Shown in pieces: positions 26,596 to 34,657 of a DNA stretch of 64,000 nt. Position 1 is the first letter of the stretch. Each line of letters starts with the position of its first letter. Under the pieces are notes generated by a model that saw only the letters and a list, made by a program, of their open reading frames with translations, made no database searches and was not told the origin of the DNA. Source of the DNA: Haloferax gibbonsii ATCC 33959 (lineage in GTDB: Archaea; Halobacteriota; Halobacteria; Halobacteriales; Haloferacaceae); NCBI RefSeq assembly GCF_000336775.1, contig NZ_AOLJ01000024.1:1-64000 (forward strand). The letters run 5' to 3'. Both the position numbers and the translations under genes were made by a program.

Positions 26596-27892
26596 CCTCG
26601 GACTCCGCCGCGAACGAGACGTTTCGGAACTCGAACCGGGCACCCCCGTTTTCGCCGTCCGTCGCCGCCACCTCCCAGCCGTGCGCGTCGGCGACGCCGG
26701 AGACGATAGCGAGGCCGAGGCCGGTCCCCCGCGAGTCGGTGCTGTAGCCCGACTCGAAGATGCGCTCCCGTTCTTCCGGTGGGATGCCGGGGCCGTCGTC
26801 CTCGACGAAGAAGCCGTCTTCCAGCGGACCGACCCGGACGTTGACGCCGGGCGTTCCCCCGTCAGTGGCGTCCGGCACCGGTCGTCTGACCCCCGGATTC
26901 GGTGCCTCGTCGGCCGACGGTCGACCACCTGCCGCGCCGCGCTCGACGGCGTCAGACGCGGTCTGGTCGCCTGTCGAACTGCGTTCGACAGCGTCACCGG
27001 ACACAGTCCGGTTGCCTGTGGAACCGTGTTCCACAGCGTCGTCGGATGAAATCCGACTGCCCGTGGAACCCTGTTCCACAGCGTCGTCGGGACCCTCCCG
27101 ACGGCCTGTAGAACCGTGTTCCACCGAGTTCCGAAACAGGTTCTCGAAGACGGCGGTGAGCCGTCCCCTGTCGGCGAGGAGTTCCGCGTCGGCCTCGACG
27201 GTCAGGCCCGACGCGCCGAGACTGGTGTTCGTCACCGCGTCCGCGGCCACGGTGGCGAGGCTGACGCGCTCGACCTCGCCGACCGACTCGCCGGCTCGGG
27301 CGAGCTGTAACACGTCTTGGATGAGCGCCTCCATCCGGTCGTGGGCGTCGGCGACCGTCGAGAGGTGCTCCGTCCCGTGGCCGTCGCGGGCGAGTTCGAG
27401 CCGCATCTGGGCGACGTTCAGCGGGTTTCTGAGGTCGTGCGTGATGACCGACGCGAACTGGTCGAGCCGGTCGTTGCGGCGGCGGAGGTCCGTCTCGCGG
27501 GCGTCGCGGTGGGTCGACCACCGGACCGCGCCGACCGCGAGCGCGGCGGACCCGACGAGAAGCGCTCCGTCCTCGAAGACGAGCGTGAACGCCTCGGGCT
27601 GGACGACGACCTCGTCGACCGCGTCGCTGACGGCGTAGACGGCGACCAGCGCGGTCCCGACGTACAACGGCCGCCAAATCGTCTGCACATCGCGGACGCT
27701 CCCGACGACGAACGCGCCGGCGAGCGGAATCGGAACCAAGAGGAGTTCCACGGCGAACCGGAGCCAGTGAACCTCGGGGCTGTCGGGGAAGACGGCGACT
27801 TGGACGACCGCGACGCCGACGGCGATGCCGACGACTGCGAGACCCGGACGCAGGTCTGCGTCTTCGGTCGATTCACCTCCGAGGAGCCCCAT
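26570..27892 (-). CDS. Membrane histidine kinase with a repeat insertion after the N-box
   Basis: 440 residues. The N-terminus has about four membrane helices (residues 15-125). The H-box is [15 protein letters not shown] with H152, and the N-box is [13 protein letters not shown] with N255. Residues 259-345 are an insertion built from 15-residue repeats ([15 protein letters not shown]-like, four copies). The ATP site then resumes at VNVRVGPL, followed by DDGPGIP and GTGLGLAIV. Catalytic residues are intact. The repeat lies in the flexible ATP-lid region and seems to have grown from the N-box tail itself. No response regulator is adjacent. The gene converges with, and overlaps by 26 bases, geranylgeranyl reductase. 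Confidence 0.92.
   Translation of the reverse strand: MGLLGGESTEDADLRPGLAVVGIAVGVAVVQVAVFPDSPEVHWLRFAVELLLVPIPLAGAFVVGSVRDVQTIWRPLYVGTALVAVYAVSDAVDEVVVQPEAFTLVFEDGALLVGSAALAVGAVRWSTHRDARETDLRRRNDRLDQFASVITHDLRNPLNVAQMRLELARDGHGTEHLSTVADAHDRMEALIQDVLQLARAGESVGEVERVSLATVAADAVTNTSLGASGLTVEADAELLADRGRLTAVFENLFRNSVEHGSTGRREGPDDAVEQGSTGSRISSDDAVEHGSTGNRTVSGDAVERSSTGDQTASDAVERGAAGGRPSADEAPNPGVRRPVPDATDGGTPGVNVRVGPLEDGFFVEDDGPGIPPEERERIFESGYSTDSRGTGLGLAIVSGVADAHGWEVAATDGENGGARFEFRNVSFAAESEVSTSGPRP
26953..27125. repeat. 45-bp palindromic repeat array inside the kinase gene
   Basis: There are two alternating series of hairpin-forming palindromes, each with a 3-base loop. Series a is centred at 26981, 27026, 27071 and 27116, for example TGTCGAAC-tgc-GTTCGACA and TGTGGAAC-cgt-GTTCCACA. 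Series b is centred at 26959, 27004, 27049 and 27094: CAGAC-gcg-GTCTG, ACCGGAC-aca-GTCCGGT, GTCGGAT-gaa-ATCCGAC, CGTCGGGA-ccc-TCCCGACG. Each series has a period of exactly 45 bp, so a palindrome occurs every 22-23 bp. Arm sequences differ between copies, yet pairing is kept. Confidence 0.95.
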
Positions 27893-28041
27893 CGCTGGCG
27901 GCTATGCACGGGGGGGACAAATAACCGCTGGCGGTTCGTCGCGGGCGATCCGGTCGAGCGCGAGTCAGCTCCGACGAGCCGAGGTGGCCGTAAATCGCTC
28001 AAGCGGCGCTCTCGGCGCGACTCAGCGTTTCTTCGCTCGAC

Positions 28042-29325
28042 TCAGGGGCGGCCGGCGGCGATTCGTTCGACGCTGCCGGCGAGCACGTCCACGGCGATGC
28101 GGATGGTTTCCTCGTCCACGTCGAACGTTCGGGTGTGGTGGCCGCCGGGGTGGTCGGTGCCGACGCCGACGTAGGCCGCGAGGCCGCCGCGGTCCTGGAC
28201 GTACTGCATGAGGTAGGTCGCGTCCTCGCTGCCGCCGAGGTCGTCGCTTTCGAGAATCGAGGTGACGCCCTCGACCCCCTCGCTCACGCCGCCGACGATG
28301 GCCGCGAGCGCGTCGTCGCTCCGGGCGCTCGGGGCCTTCCCCTCGACCCCGATTTCGACCTCGCAGTCGTGCATCGCGGCCGCCGACTCGATGACGGTGT
28401 GGGCGCGGTCTTCCATGTACTCCATGAGCTCCGTCGTCGCGCCGCGCACCTCGCCTTCGATGAACGCCTCCTCGGCGACGATGTTCGTGGCCGTGCCGCC
28501 GCCCATCAGGCCGACGTTGACGCGGGTCGGTCCGTCGGAGTGCCGGGAGATACCGTAGAGGTTCTGCGTGGCCGCCGCGGCCGCGAGGTTCGCGTTCTTT
28601 CCCTCCTCGGGCTTCGCGCCCGCGTGGGCCGGCGCGCCGGTGAACTCGGCGCGGAAGTGCGACACCGCGAGGAAACCGCCGACGCCGCAGACGACCTCGC
28701 CGGTCGGGTGGTCGAGACCGACGTGAAGCGCGAGCAGGTAGTCAACGTCGTCGAGGTGGCCGCCCTCGGCGACGGCCTTCCCGCCGGCGACCTGTTCTTC
28801 GCTCGGCTGGAAGAACACCTTGAACGTCCCCTCGAAGTCGGACTCGACGACGGCGTCGAGGACGCCGATACCGATTGTCGCGTGGGCGTCGTGGCCGCAG
28901 GCGTGCATGAAGCCCTCGTTCTCGGAGCGGAAGCCCTCGGCGGCCGGGAGGTGGTCGCCGTCCTCGGATTCGGTGATTGGGAGCGCGTCGATGTCGACGC
29001 GGAGCCCGACGGTCGGGCCCTCGCCGCGTTCGACGACCGCGACCGCGCCGGTGTAGCCGCCGACGAGGCGGTCGAGAACGTCCTCGCGCGCGCCGGCCTC
29101 GCGGGCCCGCTCGAACCACGCGTCGAGTTCGGCGTCGTCGGGGACGGCCATGCGCTCGTCGGCGTCGAGTATCTCCGGGCCGACGTAGAGCGCGTCGAGG
29201 TCGCGCGTCTCCAGTTCGTCGACGAGGCGGGCGGTGGTGTAGAACTCGCGCCACGCGGGTTCGGGGTGGCGGTGCAGGTCGCGGCGAAGCGAGACGAGGT
29301 CGTCCATCGTCGCTCGGTGGCTCAT
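28042..29325 (-). CDS. M20-family amidohydrolase, AbgA-like (p-aminobenzoyl-glutamate hydrolase-like)
   Basis: 427 residues from the ATG at 29323-29325; a further ATG six codons in is also possible. The zinc ligands and base are visible in LRVDIDALPI, HACGHDAHATIG and FFQPSEEQVAGGKA. AbgA-like features include RRDLHRHPEPAWREFYTTARLVDEL, EILDADERMAVPD, YTGAVAVVERG, FTGAPAHAGAKPEEGKNA, RVNVGLMGGGTATN, GSEDATYLMQYVQ and the HPGGHHTRTFDVDEETI ending. It should cleave an N-acyl/aroyl amino acid amide bond in the cytosol. In bacteria AbgA pairs with AbgB and the AbgT transporter; here no AbgB is present, and the divergent neighbour is an NhaC-type transporter. Confidence 0.87.
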   Translation of the reverse strand: MSHRATMDDLVSLRRDLHRHPEPAWREFYTTARLVDELETRDLDALYVGPEILDADERMAVPDDAELDAWFERAREAGAREDVLDRLVGGYTGAVAVVERGEGPTVGLRVDIDALPITESEDGDHLPAAEGFRSENEGFMHACGHDAHATIGIGVLDAVVESDFEGTFKVFFQPSEEQVAGGKAVAEGGHLDDVDYLLALHVGLDHPTGEVVCGVGGFLAVSHFRAEFTGAPAHAGAKPEEGKNANLAAAAATQNLYGISRHSDGPTRVNVGLMGGGTATNIVAEEAFIEGEVRGATTELMEYMEDRAHTVIESAAAMHDCEVEIGVEGKAPSARSDDALAAIVGGVSEGVEGVTSILESDDLGGSEDATYLMQYVQDRGGLAAYVGVGTDHPGGHHTRTFDVDEETIRIAVDVLAGSVERIAAGRP

Positions 29326-29423
29326 GTCCGGACTCTTTTCTCCCGGCGATGATAAACGCTCCCGACGGTTCGTGGCCGAGAAACTCAAGTTTGGAAGAAA
29401 TAGTTGGAGGAAATTCGTGCCTA

Positions 29424-29431
29424 TTATATAT
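29424..29431 (+). promoter_or_regulatory. TATA box of the NhaC-type transporter gene
   Basis: TTATATAT lies 23-30 bases before the ATG at 29454, predicting a leaderless mRNA. The whole divergent region between the amidohydrolase and the transporter is about 128 bases, so one regulator could control both. Confidence 0.65.
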
Positions 29432-29453
29432 CACAGTCAATCTCTGACAAACG

Positions 29454-31004
29454 ATGCCAGAAGAACCGGACATCGAGCTCAGTTTCCGTGGCGGGCGCCT
29501 CGTGAGCGCCCTGCCCATCGCCCTGTTCATCGCGTGGGCGATTTTCCAGAGTGGTATCCTCGGTATCGGCGATACGACCGGCCTCGTCGCGGGGATGCTG
29601 ACAGGACTCATCGTGGGACTACTGTTCGTCCGGGGAGATTGGAAGGACTACGCGGACGTCGTCTTCGCCGGCATGACCCGCCGGGTCGCCGCGACGGCGG
29701 TCGTCGCGTGGCTCTGGGCGGGCATGTTCGCCGAGACCATCCAGGTCGGCGGCTTCGTCGACGGCCTCGTCTGGGCGGCCACGGTCCTGAACGTCGGCCC
29801 GGGGCTGTTCCCGGCCGTGACGTTCCTGCTCGCGGCGCTGTTGGCGACCGGTATCGGCACCGGCTACGGCACCGCAATCGCCTTCACGAGTCTCGTCTTC
29901 CCGGCGGGGCTCCTCCTCGGTGCGAACCCCGTGTTGCTGTTCGGCGCGATTCTCTCCGGCGCGGTGTTCGGGGACAACCTCGCGCCCGTCAGTGACACCA
30001 CCATCGTCTCCGCGGTCACGCAGGACGCCGATATCGGTGGCGTCGTCGCCTCGCGGGTGAAGTACGCCGTCGTCGCGGCGACGCTCGCAATCGCGGCGTA
30101 CCTCGTCGCCGGCTTCGGAATCCCCGGCGTCTGGGGCGGCATGCCGCACGTCGACGTGGCCGGCGAAGTCTCCGCGTCCGTGTCGCCGTGGGGACTCGTC
30201 CACCTGCTCGACATCGCCGTGGTCATCGCGCTCGCCGTCCGCGGCCGACACATCATCGAGGCCGTCTCGTGGGGACTGCTCCTCGCGGCGGCGTTCAACG
30301 TCGCGCTCGGCGCGGCGAACTTGGTGGACGTTTCGGTCGGGAGCATGCTCCTGTTCAGCGCGCCGCAGAACGGACTCACGCAGGCGGTCGAGGCGCTCCC
30401 GCTCCTCGGGGCCGTCGTCGAGACCGTCCCCGCGGGGCAGGTCGGCGTCGGCGGGAGCGTCTACTCCGGCGCGGCCGGCTTCTTCCCGCTCATCGTCCTG
30501 ACGCTGCTGCTCGTCGCGGGCGCGGAAGTCATGCGCGCCGGCGGCGGCTTCGACGCGATTCAGGAACTCGTCATCGACCGCGTCGCCACGACGGTCCGCC
30601 GCGCGGAGACCACGATGGTCGTCGGGACGGCGCTCGTCAACGCGACGGTCACCATCAACACGGCGGCCGAAATCGCCATCGCGCCCTACGTCGCCACGCT
30701 CGGCAAGCGCTTCAACATCAACGGCTACCGCCGCGCCAACATCCTCGACGCCAACACCTCGGCGCTGGGGTACATCTTCCCGTGGGGCGGCGGCCTACTC
30801 GCGGGCTACGGGGCCATGCAGGGCCTCGTCGGCGGCGAGGCGACGCCGTGGTTCACGGCGGAGATGCTCGTGAACCCCGCGTCGGTCTTCCCCTACGTGT
30901 TCCACGGCTGGTTCCTCGTGGCGGTGTTCCTGTTCGCCGCGTGGACCGGCTACGGCCGCGAGTACGTCTCCGACCGTACGAGCGAGGAGGTGAGCCGCGT
31001 ATGA
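29454..31004 (+). CDS. NhaC-type Na+/H+ antiporter-family transporter
   Basis: 516 residues and about 12 membrane helices. The family motifs are ATGIGTGYGTAIAFTSLVFPAG, the signature ILSGAVFGDNLAPVSDTTIVSAV near residue 180, and, in the second half, INTAAEIAIAPYVATLGKRF and LDANTSALGYIFPWGGG. NhaC proteins exchange Na+ for H+, but relatives carry organic acids or amino acids. Divergence from an AbgA-like amidohydrolase suggests it might import the enzyme's substrate using the sodium gradient; this is only inference. Its stop overlaps the start of the next gene by four bases. Confidence 0.9.
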   Translation: MPEEPDIELSFRGGRLVSALPIALFIAWAIFQSGILGIGDTTGLVAGMLTGLIVGLLFVRGDWKDYADVVFAGMTRRVAATAVVAWLWAGMFAETIQVGGFVDGLVWAATVLNVGPGLFPAVTFLLAALLATGIGTGYGTAIAFTSLVFPAGLLLGANPVLLFGAILSGAVFGDNLAPVSDTTIVSAVTQDADIGGVVASRVKYAVVAATLAIAAYLVAGFGIPGVWGGMPHVDVAGEVSASVSPWGLVHLLDIAVVIALAVRGRHIIEAVSWGLLLAAAFNVALGAANLVDVSVGSMLLFSAPQNGLTQAVEALPLLGAVVETVPAGQVGVGGSVYSGAAGFFPLIVLTLLLVAGAEVMRAGGGFDAIQELVIDRVATTVRRAETTMVVGTALVNATVTINTAAEIAIAPYVATLGKRFNINGYRRANILDANTSALGYIFPWGGGLLAGYGAMQGLVGGEATPWFTAEMLVNPASVFPYVFHGWFLVAVFLFAAWTGYGREYVSDRTSEEVSRV

Positions 31005-31264
31005 GCCGCCTCGATAAGCTCTTGGCCGGCTGGACGTTCCGCACCGCGACGCCGACGTTCGAACCCGGCGAGGTCATCACGGCCTACGTCAGCGAGCGCA
31101 ACGGCGACGGTCTCACCGTCCGCATCGGCGACTCGGTCATCCGGGTCGAAGACGGCCGAGGCGCGGCCGTCGAGGACAAGGTTCGGCTGGAGGTCACGTC
31201 GTTCGACGCGACCAATCACGTCGGTACCGGCGAGGTAGTCGAGGTCCTCGGGCCGGACGCCTGA
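31001..31264 (+). CDS. Small TRAM-like beta-barrel protein
   Basis: 87 residues. After an N-terminal helix (MSRLDKLLAGWTF), the pattern FEPGEVITAYVSERNGDGLTVRIGDSVIRVEDG and VEDKVRLEVTSFDATNHVGTGEVVEVL resembles a TRAM/OB-type five-strand barrel, as in many small haloarchaeal RNA-binding proteins. The ATG overlaps the transporter stop (ATGA), so the two are translationally coupled. An RNA-related role next to a transporter is odd, and conservation of the pairing would be informative. The fold call is tentative. Confidence 0.7.
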   Translation: MSRLDKLLAGWTFRTATPTFEPGEVITAYVSERNGDGLTVRIGDSVIRVEDGRGAAVEDKVRLEVTSFDATNHVGTGEVVEVLGPDA

Positions 31265-31271
31265 GCGGTCG

Positions 31272-31287
31272 AAAAACAGACAAAAAA
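31272..31287 (-). terminator. T-rich terminator of the uS10-like gene
   Basis: Read on the minus strand this is TTTTTTGTCTGTTTTT, about 40 bases past the stop of the uS10-like gene. It is the strongest T-tract nearby and fits archaeal intrinsic termination. Confidence 0.6.
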
Positions 31288-31326
31288 GCGCAGACCCGCG
31301 TCTTCTTTCGCGCTCCGTGACCGCCG

Positions 31327-31656
31327 TCAGCGACGGTGACCGAGCGGTTTCTTCTGTTCGACTTCGATTTCGAGGTGGACGCTGTCGGGGAACTCCTTGA
31401 GGCCGACCTCGCGGGCGATCTGGTCCGCGCCGTGGATTTCGAGCCGACGGGTGTACACGGGGTATGACCACGACGAGAACTGGTCGCCGGGCTGGAGCGT
31501 CCGATACTGCGGGACGCTCACCTGCTTCGGCTGGTCGGAGTGGGGGCCGCGGCACTCCGCGCCCTTCCGCTCGACGAACTGCTTGAGGTCGTCGACCACT
31601 CGGTCGAGGACCGCCTTATCACCGCTTTGAAAGGTGAGTTTTGTGACGAAGGCCAT
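31327..31656 (-). CDS. uS10-family protein (ribosomal protein S10 paralogue)
   Basis: 109 residues. The order of strands and helices follows uS10: VTKLTFQSGDKAVLDRVVDDLKQFVERKGAECRGPHSD, then QVSVPQYRTLQPGDQFSSWSYPVYTRRLEIHGADQIAREVGLKEFPDSVHLEIEV. The canonical archaeal S10 is about 102 residues with a different loop sequence and is normally encoded beside the elongation factor 1-alpha gene, which is not here. This is therefore a second, diverged copy found in haloarchaea. It might replace S10 on some ribosomes or have an extra-ribosomal role. It starts at the ATG at 31654-31656. Confidence 0.82.
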   Translation of the reverse strand: MAFVTKLTFQSGDKAVLDRVVDDLKQFVERKGAECRGPHSDQPKQVSVPQYRTLQPGDQFSSWSYPVYTRRLEIHGADQIAREVGLKEFPDSVHLEIEVEQKKPLGHRR

Positions 31657-31784
31657 AGCTGGGTACTACTCCTTGTTGCACGCTCCGACGGTAAAAGCGC
31701 ATCTACACGAACCGGGGACTCCGGGCTTCCGCCACCCGAATCCCGAACGAACGACCGTGCGAACGCGCTACAATCTCCGATACC

Positions 31785-31794
31785 CTCTTAAAGG
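31785..31794 (+). promoter_or_regulatory. Promoter of the NUDIX gene
   Basis: CTCTTAAAGG forms a TATA-like element centred about 26 bases before the ATG at 31816, predicting leaderless initiation there and disfavouring the in-frame upstream start at 31795. Confidence 0.5.
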
Positions 31795-31815
31795 GTGGCA
31801 CGTTTATTTCGGGTA

Positions 31816-32271
31816 ATGGCAGTCGAAGCGGTTAGCGCTGGAGCCATTCTCTTCCGCGACACCCGCGGCCGGAGGGAGTACTTACTCCTGAAGAGCCGTC
31901 CCGGGGACTGGGAGTTCCCGAAGGGCGGGGTCGAAGGGGACGAGGAGCTTCAGCAAACGGCAATCAGGGAGGTCAAAGAGGAGGCGGGAATCCAAGATTT
32001 CCGTCTCATCGACGGCTTCCGCGAGGACTACAGCTACGTCTTCGAGGCGAACGGTACGACGATTCACAAGACGGTTCACCTCTTCATCGCGCGCTCGTTC
32101 GAGGCGTCCGCGGAGCTCTCGACAGAGCACCGCGACCTCCAGTGGCGCGACTACGAGCAGGCCATCAACACCATCACGCAGGACGGCCCCCGCGAGATAT
32201 TCGAGCGCGCACACGAGTTCCTCGACGAACTCGCCGAGCGGAACGAGGGCGAACACAAGTACCTGAAGTAG
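31816..32271 (+). CDS. NUDIX hydrolase, bis(5'-nucleosyl)-tetraphosphatase type
   Basis: 151 residues. The NUDIX box is perfect: a Gly, five residues, Glu, seven residues, then REVKEEAGI, within FPKGGVEGDEELQQTAIREV. The N-terminus SAGAILFRDTRGRREYLLLKSRPGDWEFPKG and the C-terminal QDGPREIFERAHEFL match Ap4A hydrolases of the human NUDT2 type. It should degrade Ap4A and related dinucleotides, which are stress by-products of aminoacyl-tRNA synthetases. It is divergent from the uS10-like gene and monocistronic. Confidence 0.9.
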   Translation: MAVEAVSAGAILFRDTRGRREYLLLKSRPGDWEFPKGGVEGDEELQQTAIREVKEEAGIQDFRLIDGFREDYSYVFEANGTTIHKTVHLFIARSFEASAELSTEHRDLQWRDYEQAINTITQDGPREIFERAHEFLDELAERNEGEHKYLK

Positions 32272-32433
32272 CGTCGGTCGGTTCGACCGACGCCCGAGAC
32301 GCGACGAGAGCGAGCGACAGCGCCGCGAGTCGGCGCGGGGGCAACACCCGCGGCGTCGTCTGCGTCGTCGTCGGGTCGCACCCCGAAGCCACCCGACCGA
32401 AACGCCTTCGGCTTCCCGCCGCAACTCCCGGTC

Positions 32434-33414
32434 GTGAGCGACGCCGCCGACCGCGACCCCGAGTTCGCCTTCGAGCTGCGGGTCTGCCGCTGGGCCGAGC
32501 GCGCGTGGCACCCCGACGGCCCGCGCCCCGCGTTCGTCGCCCGACAGCTCGGCACCCGAGAGCGCCGCTGGGACACCGTCGTCGTGGAGGTCGACCCCGA
32601 GGCGTTCGCCGCCCGGCGCGCCCTCTCGACCGACGGCTTCGACTCCGACCTCTTGCGCGTCGTCCGCCACGCGCCCGCCGAGTGGGCGTGGTACCGAGAC
32701 GCCATTCCCGAACCGGATTTCCCGTGGCGACACGTCGTGCCGGCGGTCCACCGCGCCGCGGGGCTCGGACTGGTCGAGAAGCGCCGCGGCTCGCGGAACC
32801 GCGTCGAGTACCGCCGGACCGCCCCGTACCCCGACTGGGTCGAGCGCGTCGTCGCCATCGAGAACAAGCCGGACCTCGACGCCAGCGCCGCCCGCGCGCT
32901 CGCTGACCAACTCGAACACGACGTGTCGCGGGCGCTCGCCGACGAGGTCTGGGTCGCCACCGAGGTGACGGGCCGGCGGGTCGAACCCGCTCTGTTGGAG
33001 GACCTGCCGGTCGAAGTCGGCATCCTCGGCGTCGACGGCGACTCGGCGGAGGTGCTGTGGCATCCGAGTTCGCTCTCGCCCGACCCCGACGACGCCCGGC
33101 GGCGACTCGTCCTCGCCGAGCGGGCCTACGACCGCGGCTGGCGGAACTACGTGGACACGATGCGCCCCGACTGCCGGCACTTCGAACTCGACCGGCGCGG
33201 GCGGGCGCTCGTCCCGCGGTGCGCCGCGAAAGACTGCTATCAGAGCCAGCGCGAGTGCGCCCACTCGTGTCCGTCGTTCGAGCCGGAGCCCCCGGCGTGG
33301 CGGATGAAGGGCTGGCCCATCGAGGGCGGCCCCGGCAAGGGCGTGCGCCGGATTCTGGACGCGCGGCGCGAGCGCGCCAGAGACCGTGCCGAACGCGATA
33401 GTGAGAACGCCTAA
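32434..33414 (+). CDS. DUF5787 protein: predicted PD-(D/E)xK nuclease with Cys cluster
   Basis: 326 residues, GTG start. Residues 98-128 look like a winged helix (VVPAVHRAAGLGLVEKRRGSR...VEYRR). Residues 133-145 read PDWVERVVAIENK: a Pro-Asp, eight residues, then Glu-x-Lys, which is the PD-(D/E)xK nuclease pattern (D134, E143, K145). A helix and strand follow (LADQLEHDVSRALADEVWVATEV), as in that fold. C247, C263, C268, C275 and C279 cluster near the C-terminus and could bind iron-sulfur or zinc, as in Cas4/AddB-type nucleases. The family is haloarchaeal and annotated only as DUF5787, so the nuclease call is my inference. Confidence 0.7.
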   Translation: MSDAADRDPEFAFELRVCRWAERAWHPDGPRPAFVARQLGTRERRWDTVVVEVDPEAFAARRALSTDGFDSDLLRVVRHAPAEWAWYRDAIPEPDFPWRHVVPAVHRAAGLGLVEKRRGSRNRVEYRRTAPYPDWVERVVAIENKPDLDASAARALADQLEHDVSRALADEVWVATEVTGRRVEPALLEDLPVEVGILGVDGDSAEVLWHPSSLSPDPDDARRRLVLAERAYDRGWRNYVDTMRPDCRHFELDRRGRALVPRCAAKDCYQSQRECAHSCPSFEPEPPAWRMKGWPIEGGPGKGVRRILDARRERARDRAERDSENA

Positions 33415-33439
33415 ATTCGCGCCCCTCTGACCGGGCAGT

Positions 33440-34039
33440 ATGGAGCGATTCCAGAACACGAGCCTGCCGGACTGGGACTGGTGGGGAAAGCTCTGGCCGA
33501 CGCCGGGCGAGACGCTTCGGGAACTCGGACTGTCGACCGGCGACACCGTCGTCGAAATCGGCTGCGGAAACGGCTACTTCGCGCTCCCAGCGGCGCGAAT
33601 CGTCGCGCCGGCCCCAGTGTACGCGGTTGACCTCGACGACCGACTGCTCGCGGAACTCGAACACCTCGCCGACCAGCAGCGCATCGACAACGTGGCGACG
33701 GTTCGCGGCGACGCCCGCGAGCTATCGGCGCACGTGTCCGACCCCGTCGACGTGGCGCTCTTCGCGAACGCGTTCCACGGGGTCGACGACCGCGACGAGT
33801 TCCTGACGGAAGTCGAGTCGGTCCTCGCCGACGACGGCCGGTTCGTCGTCGTCAACTGGCGACCGCTCCCCCGGTCGGAGACGACCGTGGCCGGCGAGCC
33901 CCGCGGCCCGCCGACCGAGCTACGGCTCGGTCCCGAAGAGACCGCCGCGATAGTCGAGGACGCGACCGGCCTCGCGGTGACGGCGGAAATCGACATCCCG
34001 CCGTACCACTACGCGCTGGTGTTCGAGCGGCGAGCGTAG
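33440..34039 (+). CDS. Class I SAM-dependent methyltransferase
   Basis: 199 residues. Motif I is VVEIGCGNGYFALPAARI, near residue 35. Motif II is VYAVDLDDRLLAELEHLAD, motif III-like is VATVRGDARELSAHV, and post-motif is VDVALFANAFHGVDDRDEFL. The pattern DRDEFLTEVESVLADDGRFVVVNW resembles small-molecule (UbiE/COQ5-like) methyltransferases. No SET or nucleic-acid domain is attached. It begins 25 bases after the predicted nuclease and probably shares its transcript. The substrate is unknown. Confidence 0.85.
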   Translation: MERFQNTSLPDWDWWGKLWPTPGETLRELGLSTGDTVVEIGCGNGYFALPAARIVAPAPVYAVDLDDRLLAELEHLADQQRIDNVATVRGDARELSAHVSDPVDVALFANAFHGVDDRDEFLTEVESVLADDGRFVVVNWRPLPRSETTVAGEPRGPPTELRLGPEETAAIVEDATGLAVTAEIDIPPYHYALVFERRA

Positions 34040-34057
34040 CGACCGTGGAACGGGGGA

Positions 34058-34558
34058 TTAGACGACTTCCACGTCGACCTCGTCGCGCTCGACGGCGAGG
34101 CGGAACGTGGGGACGGTTCGGTAGACGACCTCGATGACGCCCTTGCGGCGGAGGCTCTGGAGCGCCCGGCGCACGTCGTCCACGTCGGGGTCGATGTCGA
34201 ACTCCTCTCGGAGCTTGTTGAGGACGCTGACGACGCTCTCGGAGCGCTCGTCGGGGCCGGCGACGACCTCGAAGACGCGGGCTTCGAGCGAGGGGACGCG
34301 GATGACGCTCGGTACGGACTCGGCCTCGTCGTCGCCCTCGACGCCGGGTTCGACGCCGACGAGTTCGGCGGCCTCGGCCGTCGCGCGGATGAGGCTGTTG
34401 TCGTCGCGGTAGTAGTAGTCTTTGAGCTCGGACTCGAGGTAGCGGTGGACTTCGCTCCCGCTTTCGAGGTCCCAGCGGTTCTGTAACTCCTTGTTCTTCG
34501 TCGGCTGGAGCCGGACGATGTCGGCGAGGCGTTCTTTCGCCTCGTCGGAGAGCGTCAT
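34058..34558 (-). CDS. DUF5797-like winged-helix protein
   Basis: 166 residues of a haloarchaeal family. The N-terminal helical part (SDEAKERLADIVRLQPTKNKELQNRWDLESGSEVHRYLESELKDYYYRDDNSLIRATAEA) looks like a winged HTH with an unusual YYYRDD patch. The C-terminal part (ARVFEVVAGPDERSESVVSVLNKLREEF...DDVRRALQSLRRKGVIEVVYRTVPTFRLA) is a second winged helix. Two DNA-binding-like modules suggest a transcription factor. The target is unknown. It is convergent with the methyltransferase gene. Confidence 0.75.
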   Translation of the reverse strand: MTLSDEAKERLADIVRLQPTKNKELQNRWDLESGSEVHRYLESELKDYYYRDDNSLIRATAEAAELVGVEPGVEGDDEAESVPSVIRVPSLEARVFEVVAGPDERSESVVSVLNKLREEFDIDPDVDDVRRALQSLRRKGVIEVVYRTVPTFRLAVERDEVDVEVV

Positions 34559-34657
34559 ATCGGTGGATTCGACGGAGGGGGTATAACGTTGTTCTGGATT
34601 CTTCAGCGCGACCGCGGAACGTTAATTATTATCCCTGTCCCTTGCGTCGGCTCGACC

